A DNA stretch of 5,604 bases from an uncultured Eubacterium sp. GTDB lineage: Bacteria > Bacillota > Clostridia > Oscillospirales > Acutalibacteraceae. Positions 1 to 5,604 of the stretch are shown piece after piece. Location of the stretch: positions 1 through 5,604 of the forward strand of contig CAMFPZ010000066.1 of the NCBI GenBank assembly GCA_945979635.1, written 5' to 3'. The translations under genes and the position numbers were made by a program. Each line of letters opens with the position of its first letter. Positions within the stretch are counted from its first letter, which is position 1. The notes under the pieces were generated by a model. That model searched no databases. It saw nothing but the letters and a program-made list of their open reading frames with translations, and was not told where the DNA came from.

Positions 1-34
1 AATATGTATAGTTGTGTTAAATTATTTTCTATTT

Positions 35-40
35 CGGAAG
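35..40 (+). promoter_or_regulatory. Ribosome binding site of tyrA
   Basis: The sequence CGGAAG lies seven bases before the ATG at 48. It is a purine-rich, moderately good Shine-Dalgarno at normal spacing and supports that ATG as the tyrA start. The rest of 1-47 is clearly more AT-rich than the coding DNA and is most simply read as leader or intergenic sequence. No promoter can be assigned with confidence because the window begins too close to the gene. Confidence 0.6.
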
Positions 41-47
41 TGAAACA

Positions 48-875
48 ATGAATGTACTTATTTGCGGCTTAGGTCTCATTGGTGCAAGCCTTGCAAAGAC
101 CTTAAAAAAGAAAACAAACCATACAGTTCTTGGATGGAACAGAACAGAATCGGTAACCCAAAAGGCTCTTCGTGACGGTGTTATTGACAGAAGCGGTGAG
201 CTTGAAGATTTGATTCAGGAAGCTGATATAACCTTCGTAAATTTTTATCCAAACGCTATTATTCCGTTTATATTTAAGCATAAGGATTGCTTCAAAAAGG
301 ATAGCATCGTCACTGACTCCTGTGGTATTAAAACGAAAATCTGCAACGAGCTTGATGGGCATGATTTTGATTTTTATTATATAGGTGCTCACCCAATGGC
401 AGGTAGAGAGGTCGGAGGCTATGACAATAGCCTTGATACTCTTTTCGATAATGCTAGCTTTATTGTGACTCCATACGAGTATACTCCCCGAAACAAGGTT
501 GATGCTCTTATAGGACTTGCACAGGATATGGGATTTGCAAGAACAGTTGTAACAACACCGGAGCACCATGACGAAATGATTGCCTTTACTTCGCAGATTG
601 CTCATGTTCTTGCGTGCTCATATGTGCTTTCGCCGCTTGCTCCGTCTCATGCGGGCTATTCGGCAGGCTCTTATCGCGATGTCTCCAGAGTGGCACGAAT
701 TAATGCTGATATGTGGGCTGATCTATTTGTCGATAATAAAGAAGCCTTGGTTCGCGAGGTTGACGATTTAGTTTCCAATCTTATGCAGTTCAAGTATAAT
801 ATCGTCAATGAGGATACACAGGCACTCAAGGACCTTATGAATAAGGCAAATAGAATTAAGGAAGAAATCGGTTAA
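48..875 (+). CDS. tyrA: Prephenate dehydrogenase (TyrA), short form without ACT domain
   Basis: A cytosolic enzyme that oxidatively decarboxylates prephenate to 4-hydroxyphenylpyruvate, the tyrosine branch after chorismate. Seen: a 275-residue protein opening with a Rossmann GLGLIG loop (residues 7-12) and a second strand ending in W30-N31-R32-T33. The substrate domain has HPMAG (115-119), whose His corresponds to the catalytic His of the TyrA family (His197 in E. coli). It also has TSQIAH (181-186), where many homologues read TSHLPH, and RDVSRVA (210-216), whose Arg214 matches the conserved substrate-binding Arg. The protein ends soon after the helical dimerisation domain, so the C-terminal ACT domain of B. 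subtilis-type enzymes (about 370 residues) is missing. The ATG is supported by CGGAAG seven bases upstream, and the stop overlaps the aroB ATG by one base. The N-R-T after strand 2 instead of Asp suggests NADP+ use (inference). Arogenate as substrate cannot be excluded from sequence alone. Confidence 0.93.
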   Translation: MNVLICGLGLIGASLAKTLKKKTNHTVLGWNRTESVTQKALRDGVIDRSGELEDLIQEADITFVNFYPNAIIPFIFKHKDCFKKDSIVTDSCGIKTKICNELDGHDFDFYYIGAHPMAGREVGGYDNSLDTLFDNASFIVTPYEYTPRNKVDALIGLAQDMGFARTVVTTPEHHDEMIAFTSQIAHVLACSYVLSPLAPSHAGYSAGSYRDVSRVARINADMWADLFVDNKEALVREVDDLVSNLMQFKYNIVNEDTQALKDLMNKANRIKEEIG

Positions 876-1927
876 TGAAGAAAATAAGAGTTAATGTCGC
901 AGACGGATATGATATTTTGATTCAAAGAGGACTAATCTCCGAATGCGGCGAATATATAAGAAATGTTACTAATGCAAGCAAGGTGTGCTTAATAAGCGAC
1001 AGCAATGTTTTTCCTATTTACGGAAAAAAAGTTTTGAGTCAGCTTAAGGCGAATGGCTTTGATGCTTGTGAATATGTTTTTGCAGCAGGTGAGGGCAAAA
1101 AAACAACTGCAACCGTAATTTCTATGGTTGAGTTTATGGCACAAAATGAGCTTACAAGAAACGATATTGTTGTTGCACTCGGCGGAGGCGTTACCGGGGA
1201 TATGGCAGGGTTTGCCGCTTCGATATACCTACGCGGAATAGATTTTGTTCAAATTCCAACCTCGCTTCTTGCACAGGTGGATTCTTCAGTCGGCGGAAAA
1301 ACTGCTGTTGACCTGCCGCAGGGTAAGAATTTATGCGGTGCGTTTCATCAGCCCGTACTTGTGCTTATCGACCCTGATACACTCGATACACTAACTCCTC
1401 ACTTTTTCTCCGATGGTATGGCGGAGGCAATAAAAACAGGCTGCATAAAAAGTGCTTCTCTTTTCGAAAAACTCGAGCATGAGGATGCGAAGGCAATTAT
1501 TGAGGATGTAATTTTTGAATGCGTCAGCATAAAGGCGGGGGTTGTTGAGCGTGATGAAAAGGAGCTTGGCGAAAGAGCCCTTCTCAATTTCGGCCATACA
1601 CCCGGCCACGCTATCGAAAAGCTTCACAATTTTATTACCATTTCTCACGGCGAGGCTGTAGGAATAGGTATGGTTATGATTGCCAAGGCAGGAGAGTCGA
1701 ATGGAATTACTCCATTTGGCACGGCTGACAGAATTGCAAATGTCTTGAGGAAATATAATCTGAAAACACAGGATGAAAATTCTCTTGAGGATATTATTAC
1801 CTCTATGAACGCCGATAAAAAGCGTACTTCCGATTCAATAAAATTTACTTTATTGCACGAAATCGGCAATGCGTACAGCAAAAAAATTAAGAATGAGGAT
1901 ATACCGAGCTTTTTCGGTTTGAAATAA
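875..1927 (+). CDS. aroB: 3-Dehydroquinate synthase (AroB)
   Basis: Converts DAHP to 3-dehydroquinate, the second step of the shikimate pathway, using NAD+ and a divalent metal in the cytosol. Seen: 350 residues, a normal length. The NAD-binding core is LGGGVTGD (102-109), followed by IPTSLLAQVDSSVGGK (127-142) with Asp136 and Lys142, and GKN (150-152). The metal ligands expected from the Aspergillus enzyme are present as Glu184 (GMAEAIKTG), His241 (NFGHTPGH) and His258 (ISHGEA). The catalytic Lys187, Arg234, Asn238 and His245 are also present. All known key residues are kept, so the enzyme should be active. The ATG overlaps the tyrA stop as TAATG, with AGGAAG at 859-864 ten bases upstream inside tyrA, so translation is probably coupled. 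Its own stop lies one base before the aroA TTG. Confidence 0.97.
   Translation: MKKIRVNVADGYDILIQRGLISECGEYIRNVTNASKVCLISDSNVFPIYGKKVLSQLKANGFDACEYVFAAGEGKKTTATVISMVEFMAQNELTRNDIVVALGGGVTGDMAGFAASIYLRGIDFVQIPTSLLAQVDSSVGGKTAVDLPQGKNLCGAFHQPVLVLIDPDTLDTLTPHFFSDGMAEAIKTGCIKSASLFEKLEHEDAKAIIEDVIFECVSIKAGVVERDEKELGERALLNFGHTPGHAIEKLHNFITISHGEAVGIGMVMIAKAGESNGITPFGTADRIANVLRKYNLKTQDENSLEDIITSMNADKKRTSDSIKFTLLHEIGNAYSKKIKNEDIPSFFGLK
1895..1918 (+). promoter_or_regulatory. Possible distal Shine-Dalgarno plus hairpin for aroA
   Basis: No Shine-Dalgarno lies at normal distance before the aroA TTG (1929). The nearest purine-rich candidate is GAGGA at 1895-1899, 29 bases away. Between them sits a perfect 5-bp inverted repeat, ACCGA (1903-1907) and TCGGT (1914-1918), with a 6-base loop. 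If it folds, the effective spacing drops to about 13 bases. The stem is short, lies within aroB codons and may be chance. Plain coupling to aroB termination one base upstream of the TTG is the simpler explanation. Confidence 0.25.
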
Positions 1928-1928
1928 A

Positions 1929-3137
1929 TTGAGTATAGTAGAAATAGGAAAATCAGTATTGCACGGCACAGTGGCTATGCCCCCGTCTAAATCCGCTGCT
2001 CACAGAGCTCTTATTTGCTCTTTTTTGGCAGGAGGCGGTGAAGTATCGCCCTTAATTGACAGTAAGGATATGACCGCTACTATCGGTGCAGTAAATGCTC
2101 TTAAGAATGACGAAAATGAAATAAATTGCATAGAAAGCGGCTCGACTCTGCGTTTTATGATACCTGTTGCAGCCGCACTTGGAAAAAGCGTAACATTTGT
2201 TGGTGAGGGTAAGCTTCCGCAACGGCCTATCGGCGATTATTTGAGGCTTTTACCGGAGCATAATGTAGAGTGCAAGAGTAATGGCGGATTACCCTTAACT
2301 ATCAGCGGTAAGCTTACATCCGGAAAATATGAGCTTGCAGGCGATGTTTCTTCTCAGTACATAACCGGATTGCTTCTTGCCCTGCCGATTTTGGAAGGCG
2401 ACAGCGAAATAGTTTTGACTACCCCTCTTCAGTCGAAGCCGTATGTAGATATGACCATAAAGGTTATGGCTGACTATGGTGTAGAGATTGAAGAAACGAA
2501 AAATGGTTACCTTGTTAAAGGCTCACAGCAATATGAAAAGAGAGATTATGTTGTTGAGGGTGATTGGTCTCAAGCGGCATTTTTCTTGGTTGGCGGAGTG
2601 CTTTTCGGTGATGTTGAGCTAAAGGGACTGGATATGAATTCAACTCAGGGCGACAAGGCTGTTGTTGATATTTTGAGACGCTTCGGCGGAGAAATTGAGA
2701 CGAGGGATAATCTCGTTGTTGCCCGAAAATCCGAGCTTAATGGGATAGAAATTGATGCAACCGATATTCCCGATATGGTGCCTGCCTTGGCTGTTGCAGC
2801 CGCGTATGCAAAGGGCAGAACCATTATTAAAGGGGCGGGCAGACTACGCTTCAAGGAGTCCGACCGAATCGAAAGCGTTGTGTATAATTTGAAGCAAATG
2901 GGCGTTGATGTTGAGGCTACTTCCGATGGAATGATTATTAATGGCGGAATGCTCCATTGTGCTGATTTGAAGGGATATAACGACCATCGAATTGTTATGT
3001 CGATGACTATTGCGGCAAGCGGTGTTGACAGCATTACTCGAATAGATGATGCCCAAAGCATTCGAAAGTCTTATCCCGAATTTTTTGATGATATAAATAG
3101 TATAGGAGGGAATGCAAATGTCCTCTGCGATAGGTGA
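1929..3137 (+). CDS. aroA: 3-Phosphoshikimate 1-carboxyvinyltransferase (EPSP synthase, AroA), TTG start
   Basis: Transfers the enolpyruvyl group of PEP to shikimate-3-phosphate, giving EPSP. Seen: 402 residues, somewhat shorter than E. coli AroA (427). It has PPSKSAAHRALI (18-29; Lys21, Ser22 and Arg26 match E. coli Lys22, Ser23 and Arg27), ESGSTLRF (69-76), RP (99-100), SSQ (141-143), IPDMVPAL (280-287; Asp282 matches Asp313), KESDR (309-313; Glu310 and Arg313 match Glu341 and Arg344), YNDHR (350-354) and IRKSYPEFF (378-386; Lys380 matches Lys411). All catalytic residues are kept. The only start that preserves the N-terminal strand before PPSKS is TTG at 1929: the frame is closed by TGA at 1920, and the first in-frame ATG (1977) would remove that strand. 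The gap to aroB is one base with no normally placed Shine-Dalgarno, implying coupled translation. Its 3' end overlaps aroC. The PEP/glyphosate-site loop differs from that of E. coli (see findings). Confidence 0.96.
   Translation: MSIVEIGKSVLHGTVAMPPSKSAAHRALICSFLAGGGEVSPLIDSKDMTATIGAVNALKNDENEINCIESGSTLRFMIPVAAALGKSVTFVGEGKLPQRPIGDYLRLLPEHNVECKSNGGLPLTISGKLTSGKYELAGDVSSQYITGLLLALPILEGDSEIVLTTPLQSKPYVDMTIKVMADYGVEIEETKNGYLVKGSQQYEKRDYVVEGDWSQAAFFLVGGVLFGDVELKGLDMNSTQGDKAVVDILRRFGGEIETRDNLVVARKSELNGIEIDATDIPDMVPALAVAAAYAKGRTIIKGAGRLRFKESDRIESVVYNLKQMGVDVEATSDGMIINGGMLHCADLKGYNDHRIVMSMTIAASGVDSITRIDDAQSIRKSYPEFFDDINSIGGNANVLCDR
3104..3110 (+). promoter_or_regulatory. Ribosome binding site of aroC (decides start)
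   Basis: AGGAGGG is a near-consensus Shine-Dalgarno placed inside the last codons of aroA. Two ATGs follow, at 3112 and 3118. AGGAGG (3104-3109) leaves only two bases before the first, which is too close, and eight before the second, which is near optimal. This selects ATG 3118 and gives an N-terminus starting Met-Ser-Ser, as is common for clostridial chorismate synthases. Confidence 0.8.
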
Positions 3138-4191
3138 AAGGGTTAAGCTTTCGGTTTTTGGCGAGAGCCATGGTGAGGCAATCGGTTGTGTTATCGACGG
3201 CCTGCCGGCCGGAATTGAGCTTGATTTTGAAAAAATATATAAGGATATGTCGCGTCGTGCTCCCGGAAAGGATAAAACAGCAACACCTAGGCTTGAAAAG
3301 GATCTTCCGAAGGTGCTTTCGGGTGTGCTTAATGGTGTGACAACGGGAGCACCTCTTGCGTGCATGATTGAGAACACCAATACGAAAAGCGGTGATTATT
3401 CTAATCTTATGACGGTTCCCCGTCCGTCTCATAGCGATTATCCTGCTTATGTAAAGTACAATGGTTATAATGATGTTCGCGGAGGCGGCCATTTTAGCGG
3501 CAGACTTACTGCTCCTGTTGTTTTTGCCGGAGCGGTTGCAAAGCAGATTCTCGCTGAAAAGGGAATTTTTGTCGGTGCCCATATTAGACAAATTGGTTCA
3601 GTATGCGACACAAGTGTTGATTATAATGATATTAGTCTTGAACTTCTCGAAAGGCTTTCTTCAAGCACTTTTTCGCTTGTTGACGAGAGCAGGGAGAAGC
3701 TTATGAGACAAGAGGTCGAAGAGGCAAGAAGGAGCCTTGACAGTGTGGGCGGTATTGTTGAATGCTTTGCTGTCGGTTTGCCTGTCGGCATTGGCGGAAA
3801 TATGTTCGATACAGTTGAGAGCAAGCTTGCTTCAATTCTGTTTGGTATTCCTGCTATAAAGGGCGTTGAATTCGGCTTAGGCTTTGATTTTGCGGACAAA
3901 AATGCCTCCGAAGTGAACGATGAATATGAAATAAAGGATGGCTCGGTTGCTACTGTTTCGAATAATAACGGCGGCATTTTGGGCGGTATGACGGATGGAG
4001 CTCCACTTGTTGTGAGCGTTGTAATAAAGCCTACACCGTCCATTTCACAAAAGCAGCGTAGTGTAAATCTTCAAACTATGGAAAACACCGAGCTTGAAAT
4101 TCACGGCAGACACGACCCTTGTATTGTACCAAGAGCTGTATCTGTTGTTGAATGTGCAGTCGCTCTCGGACTGCTCGATTTAATACTATAA
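3118..4191 (+). CDS. aroC: Chorismate synthase (AroC)
   Basis: Eliminates phosphate from EPSP to give chorismate, needing reduced FMN supplied from outside in bacterial monofunctional enzymes. Seen: 357 residues from the preferred ATG at 3118; the ATG at 3112 would add two residues but sits too close to the Shine-Dalgarno. All three family signatures are present. The first is GESHGEAIGCVIDGLP (15-30) with catalytic His18. The second is GHFSGRLTAPVVFAGAV (from residue 124). The third is GRHDPCIVPRAVSVVECA (from residue 330). His105 in RPSHSDY is the second conserved active-site His. NNNGGILGGMTDG (282-294) is the flavin/EPSP-binding loop. The start overlaps the aroA end by 20 bp with the ribosome binding site inside aroA. 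pheA follows 14 bases after the stop. Length and motifs are ordinary and I see no defect. Confidence 0.97.
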   Translation: MSSAIGERVKLSVFGESHGEAIGCVIDGLPAGIELDFEKIYKDMSRRAPGKDKTATPRLEKDLPKVLSGVLNGVTTGAPLACMIENTNTKSGDYSNLMTVPRPSHSDYPAYVKYNGYNDVRGGGHFSGRLTAPVVFAGAVAKQILAEKGIFVGAHIRQIGSVCDTSVDYNDISLELLERLSSSTFSLVDESREKLMRQEVEEARRSLDSVGGIVECFAVGLPVGIGGNMFDTVESKLASILFGIPAIKGVEFGLGFDFADKNASEVNDEYEIKDGSVATVSNNNGGILGGMTDGAPLVVSVVIKPTPSISQKQRSVNLQTMENTELEIHGRHDPCIVPRAVSVVECAVALGLLDLIL

Positions 4192-4196
4192 GAGGA
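4191..4196 (+). promoter_or_regulatory. Ribosome binding site of pheA (decides start)
   Basis: AGAGGA begins on the last base of the aroC stop and is nine bases before ATG 4206. This favours 4206 over the in-frame ATG at 4152, which lies inside aroC, has no such site, and would add an 18-residue N-terminus unrelated to chorismate mutases. Confidence 0.75.
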
Positions 4197-4205
4197 AATA
4201 TATTA

Positions 4206-5339
4206 ATGGACTTATTGGAATTAAGAAACGAAATTGATAAAGTAGATGATGAATTAGTACCGCTTCTTTTAAGGCGTATGGATATTTCCCGTCAGGTTGC
4301 CGAATATAAGGTTAAAAGAGGAATACCTGTGCTTAATGAGCAAAGAGAACAGGAGGTTCTCGATTTGGTTGCCGCCGGATGCGGCGAGCAGGGCGAGGCT
4401 GTAAAAACTATCTTTTCTGCTATTATGGATGCCTCCAGAGCTCTCCAACATAAGATTATCGGCGGCGGTGAGGCATTAAGAAAAAACATAGAAAATGCTG
4501 CAGGCGGAAGAAGTCTTACCGCCGATGGCGAGCCAATAGCCTGTCAGGGCGTTGAGGGTGCTTATAGCGGAAAGGCCGCTAATGCCCTTTTCCCTGATTC
4601 TCCGGTTGATTTTCATAAGAGATTTGAGGATGTCTTTGAGGCTGTGAACCAAAATAAGGCAAAGTACGGTATCATTCCTGTTGAAAATTCCACAGCAGGC
4701 TCCGTGCACGAATCCTACGATTTAATTATGAAATATCGTTTTTACGTTGTCGGAGCGTATGACTTAAAGGTTGAACATTGTCTGTGTACAAGGGATGATA
4801 TTGAATTTGAGAGTATCGAAAATGTTTATTCCCATCCGCAGGCACTTTCACAATGCGGCATTTTCCTTAAGAATTTCGACTTTACAGGTATAAATTATTC
4901 GAATACAGCCGCAGCGGCAAAGTTTGTCAGCGAAAGCGAAAAGACCAATATTGCCGCTATTTGCAGCGAAAGTGCGGCGAAGCAATATGGACTCAAAATA
5001 ATCCGCAGAGGTATTCAAAATGTGGCGAATAATACAACCCGCTTTATTGTTATTTCAAAGGAGCTTGTTATCGACGATGATGCACAAAAGATTTCGCTCA
5101 TATTCTCTGCACCCCACCGTACCGGCTCGTTGTACAGGGTTTTGGGAAGATTTTCTATGACAGGGCTTAACCTAACAAAGCTTGAGTCACGACCTGTTGC
5201 AAACGGAAAATTTGACTATTTCTTTTATGTAGATATTTTAGGCTCGGTTAGAGAGGAGTCTACGCTTGATTTGCTCTGTGCTCTTTCCGATGAACTTCCG
5301 GAATTTACATTCCTGGGAAACTATTTTGAAAAAAGCTAG
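4206..5339 (+). CDS. pheA: Bifunctional chorismate mutase/prephenate dehydratase (P-protein) with ACT domain
   Basis: Makes prephenate from chorismate and then phenylpyruvate from prephenate, the committed phenylalanine branch. Seen: 377 residues in three parts. Residues 1-83 are an AroQ-type chorismate mutase with Arg7, Arg24, Lys35, Arg47, Glu48, Ser77 and Gln81 matching E. coli Arg11, Arg28, Lys39, Arg51, Glu52, Ser84 and Gln88; E. coli Asp48 is replaced by Asn44. After a linker, residues 112-285 are the dehydratase, with QGVEGAYS (114-121), IPVENSTAGSVHESYDL (from 157), YSHPQALSQC (208-217) and NNTTRF (275-280), whose Thr278 is the catalytic Thr of the TRF motif. Residues about 295-375 are an ACT domain with TGSLYRVL (306-313) and LESRP (326-330), the motifs that bind phenylalanine for feedback inhibition. 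ATG 4206 is chosen from the ribosome binding site and the mutase N-terminus. The domain order equals that of E. coli PheA. Confidence 0.96.
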   Translation: MDLLELRNEIDKVDDELVPLLLRRMDISRQVAEYKVKRGIPVLNEQREQEVLDLVAAGCGEQGEAVKTIFSAIMDASRALQHKIIGGGEALRKNIENAAGGRSLTADGEPIACQGVEGAYSGKAANALFPDSPVDFHKRFEDVFEAVNQNKAKYGIIPVENSTAGSVHESYDLIMKYRFYVVGAYDLKVEHCLCTRDDIEFESIENVYSHPQALSQCGIFLKNFDFTGINYSNTAAAAKFVSESEKTNIAAICSESAAKQYGLKIIRRGIQNVANNTTRFIVISKELVIDDDAQKISLIFSAPHRTGSLYRVLGRFSMTGLNLTKLESRPVANGKFDYFFYVDILGSVREESTLDLLCALSDELPEFTFLGNYFEKS

Positions 5340-5346
5340 AAATAGC
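5335..5346 (+). other. Small GAAA-loop hairpin over the pheA stop
   Basis: GCTA-GAAA-TAGC is a perfect 4-bp inverted repeat with a GNRA-type tetraloop spanning the pheA TAG. No run of T follows, so it is not an intrinsic terminator. It is too short to assign a role and could be chance. Confidence 0.3.
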
Positions 5347-5363
5347 AGAATTGGTTTGATTGT

Positions 5364-5604
5364 ATGAAACAGACAAAACGATATAGAATCGGCTTTACAT
5401 CCGCAATTATTTTGCTGATTACGGTCGCACTTCTGATTGTGCTTAGCATTGCACTGTATAATCATACAAGGCTTGAAACACGATTTGATACTATGATTGC
5501 GTGGCTTTCGAAAATAGATAACGCTATTGCAAGCCTTGACACAACATTTGAAATCGTGCTTTGTATTTTTGCACTTTATATCGCAAAATGCCAGCTTCCC
5601 ATAC
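5364..5604 (+). CDS. Membrane protein, 5' part only (possible VTT/TVP38-like)
   Basis: An open frame starts at ATG 5364 and is still open at the window edge after 80 codons. It follows pheA by 24 bases with no terminator between, so it may be co-transcribed. Seen: a basic N-terminus (KQTKRYR, residues 2-8), a strongly hydrophobic segment (about 11-32) that fits an inside-to-out membrane helix, a roughly 30-residue polar amphipathic stretch, and a second hydrophobic segment (about 62-76) leading into AKCQLPI at the edge. This layout, with a Leu-Pro soon after the second helix, recalls the start of VTT-domain (TVP38/DedA-like) proteins, but the diagnostic region lies beyond the window. The fold assignment is therefore a guess. 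The frame is closed upstream by TAG at 5343. No convincing Shine-Dalgarno precedes the ATG, so the start is less certain than for the other genes. Nothing links it to aromatic synthesis. Confidence 0.65.
   Translation, partial: MKQTKRYRIGFTSAIILLITVALLIVLSIALYNHTRLETRFDTMIAWLSKIDNAIASLDTTFEIVLCIFALYIAKCQLPI

Noticed and set aside
7..12. TATAGT as a possible -10 promoter element before tyrA.
   Set aside because: The -35 region would fall outside the window, and such hexamers are common in AT-rich DNA.
1..51. A frame open from the left edge to TGA at 49-51 that would overlap the tyrA ATG as ATGA, suggesting the end of an upstream gene.
   Set aside because: Only 16 codons are visible, they match no family I know, and the stretch is much more AT-rich than the coding DNA. 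It cannot be told from chance, so no partial gene is called.
3112..3117. ATG at 3112 as the aroC start.
   Set aside because: It is only two bases after AGGAGG. The ATG at 3118 has eight-base spacing and gives the usual Met-Ser-Ser start.
1186..3490. Recurring GGCGGA/GGAGGCGG words in several genes, as a possible repeat or motif family.
   Set aside because: They fall on Gly-Gly codons in conserved glycine-rich motifs and show no common spacing or flanks.
2844..3591. Long open frames on the minus strand (178 and 185 codons) across the aroA-aroC junction.
   Set aside because: They lie opposite genes with complete, well-conserved protein motifs, have no recognisable domains, and are explained as antisense shadows.
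4152..4205. An 18-residue N-terminal extension of PheA from ATG 4152.
   Set aside because: It lies inside aroC, has no ribosome binding site, and precedes a standard chorismate mutase N-terminus that begins after a good site at 4206.
5334..5347. A 14-base stretch identical to the tetraloop part of the engineered Cas9 single-guide RNA scaffold (AGCTAGAAATAGCA).
   Set aside because: The match covers only the small hairpin. The flanking repeat/anti-repeat and tracr sequences are absent, and the first bases are the last codons of pheA. Coincidence.
5335..5363. Transcription terminator after pheA.
   Set aside because: The stem is only 4 bp and no T-run follows.

Overview
The window is one strand-uniform, tightly packed block of aromatic amino-acid biosynthesis genes. 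It reads, left to right, tyrA (prephenate dehydrogenase), aroB (3-dehydroquinate synthase), aroA (EPSP synthase), aroC (chorismate synthase) and pheA (fused chorismate mutase/prephenate dehydratase with an ACT domain). The 5' end of a membrane-protein gene follows and runs off the right edge. Every gene is on the + strand.

The organism is probably a Clostridia-class Firmicute, possibly Oscillospirales/Ruminococcaceae-like. The grounds are moderately AT-rich DNA, strong AGGAGG-type ribosome binding sites before aroC and pheA, a TTG start for aroA, short intergenic gaps, and protein features typical of clostridial homologues (for example the ESGSTLRF stretch in AroA). No taxonomic marker is present, so this is inference.

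Layout: 1-47 is an AT-rich leader ending in the tyrA ribosome binding site. tyrA and aroB overlap by one base (TAATG). aroB and aroA are one base apart, and aroA uses TTG with no normally placed Shine-Dalgarno. aroA and aroC overlap by about 20 bp, with the aroC ribosome binding site inside the aroA coding end. aroC and pheA are 14 bp apart. pheA is followed after 24 bp by the partial membrane-protein gene, with no intrinsic terminator between them. No gene-free stretch exceeds 50 bases.

How the genes work together: AroB makes 3-dehydroquinate. AroA and AroC carry shikimate-3-phosphate through EPSP to chorismate. PheA turns chorismate into prephenate and then phenylpyruvate. TyrA takes prephenate toward 4-hydroxyphenylpyruvate and tyrosine. 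DAHP synthase, dehydroquinase, shikimate dehydrogenase and shikimate kinase are absent and must lie outside the window. The only allosteric domain visible is the Phe-type ACT domain of PheA, since TyrA is short and lacks one.

I found no mobile element, CRISPR array, RNA gene or novel system. This is a conventional biosynthetic operon. The points worth a second look are the aroA start region, the TyrA cofactor loop, active-site substitutions in AroA and PheA, and the unidentified membrane protein at the end.
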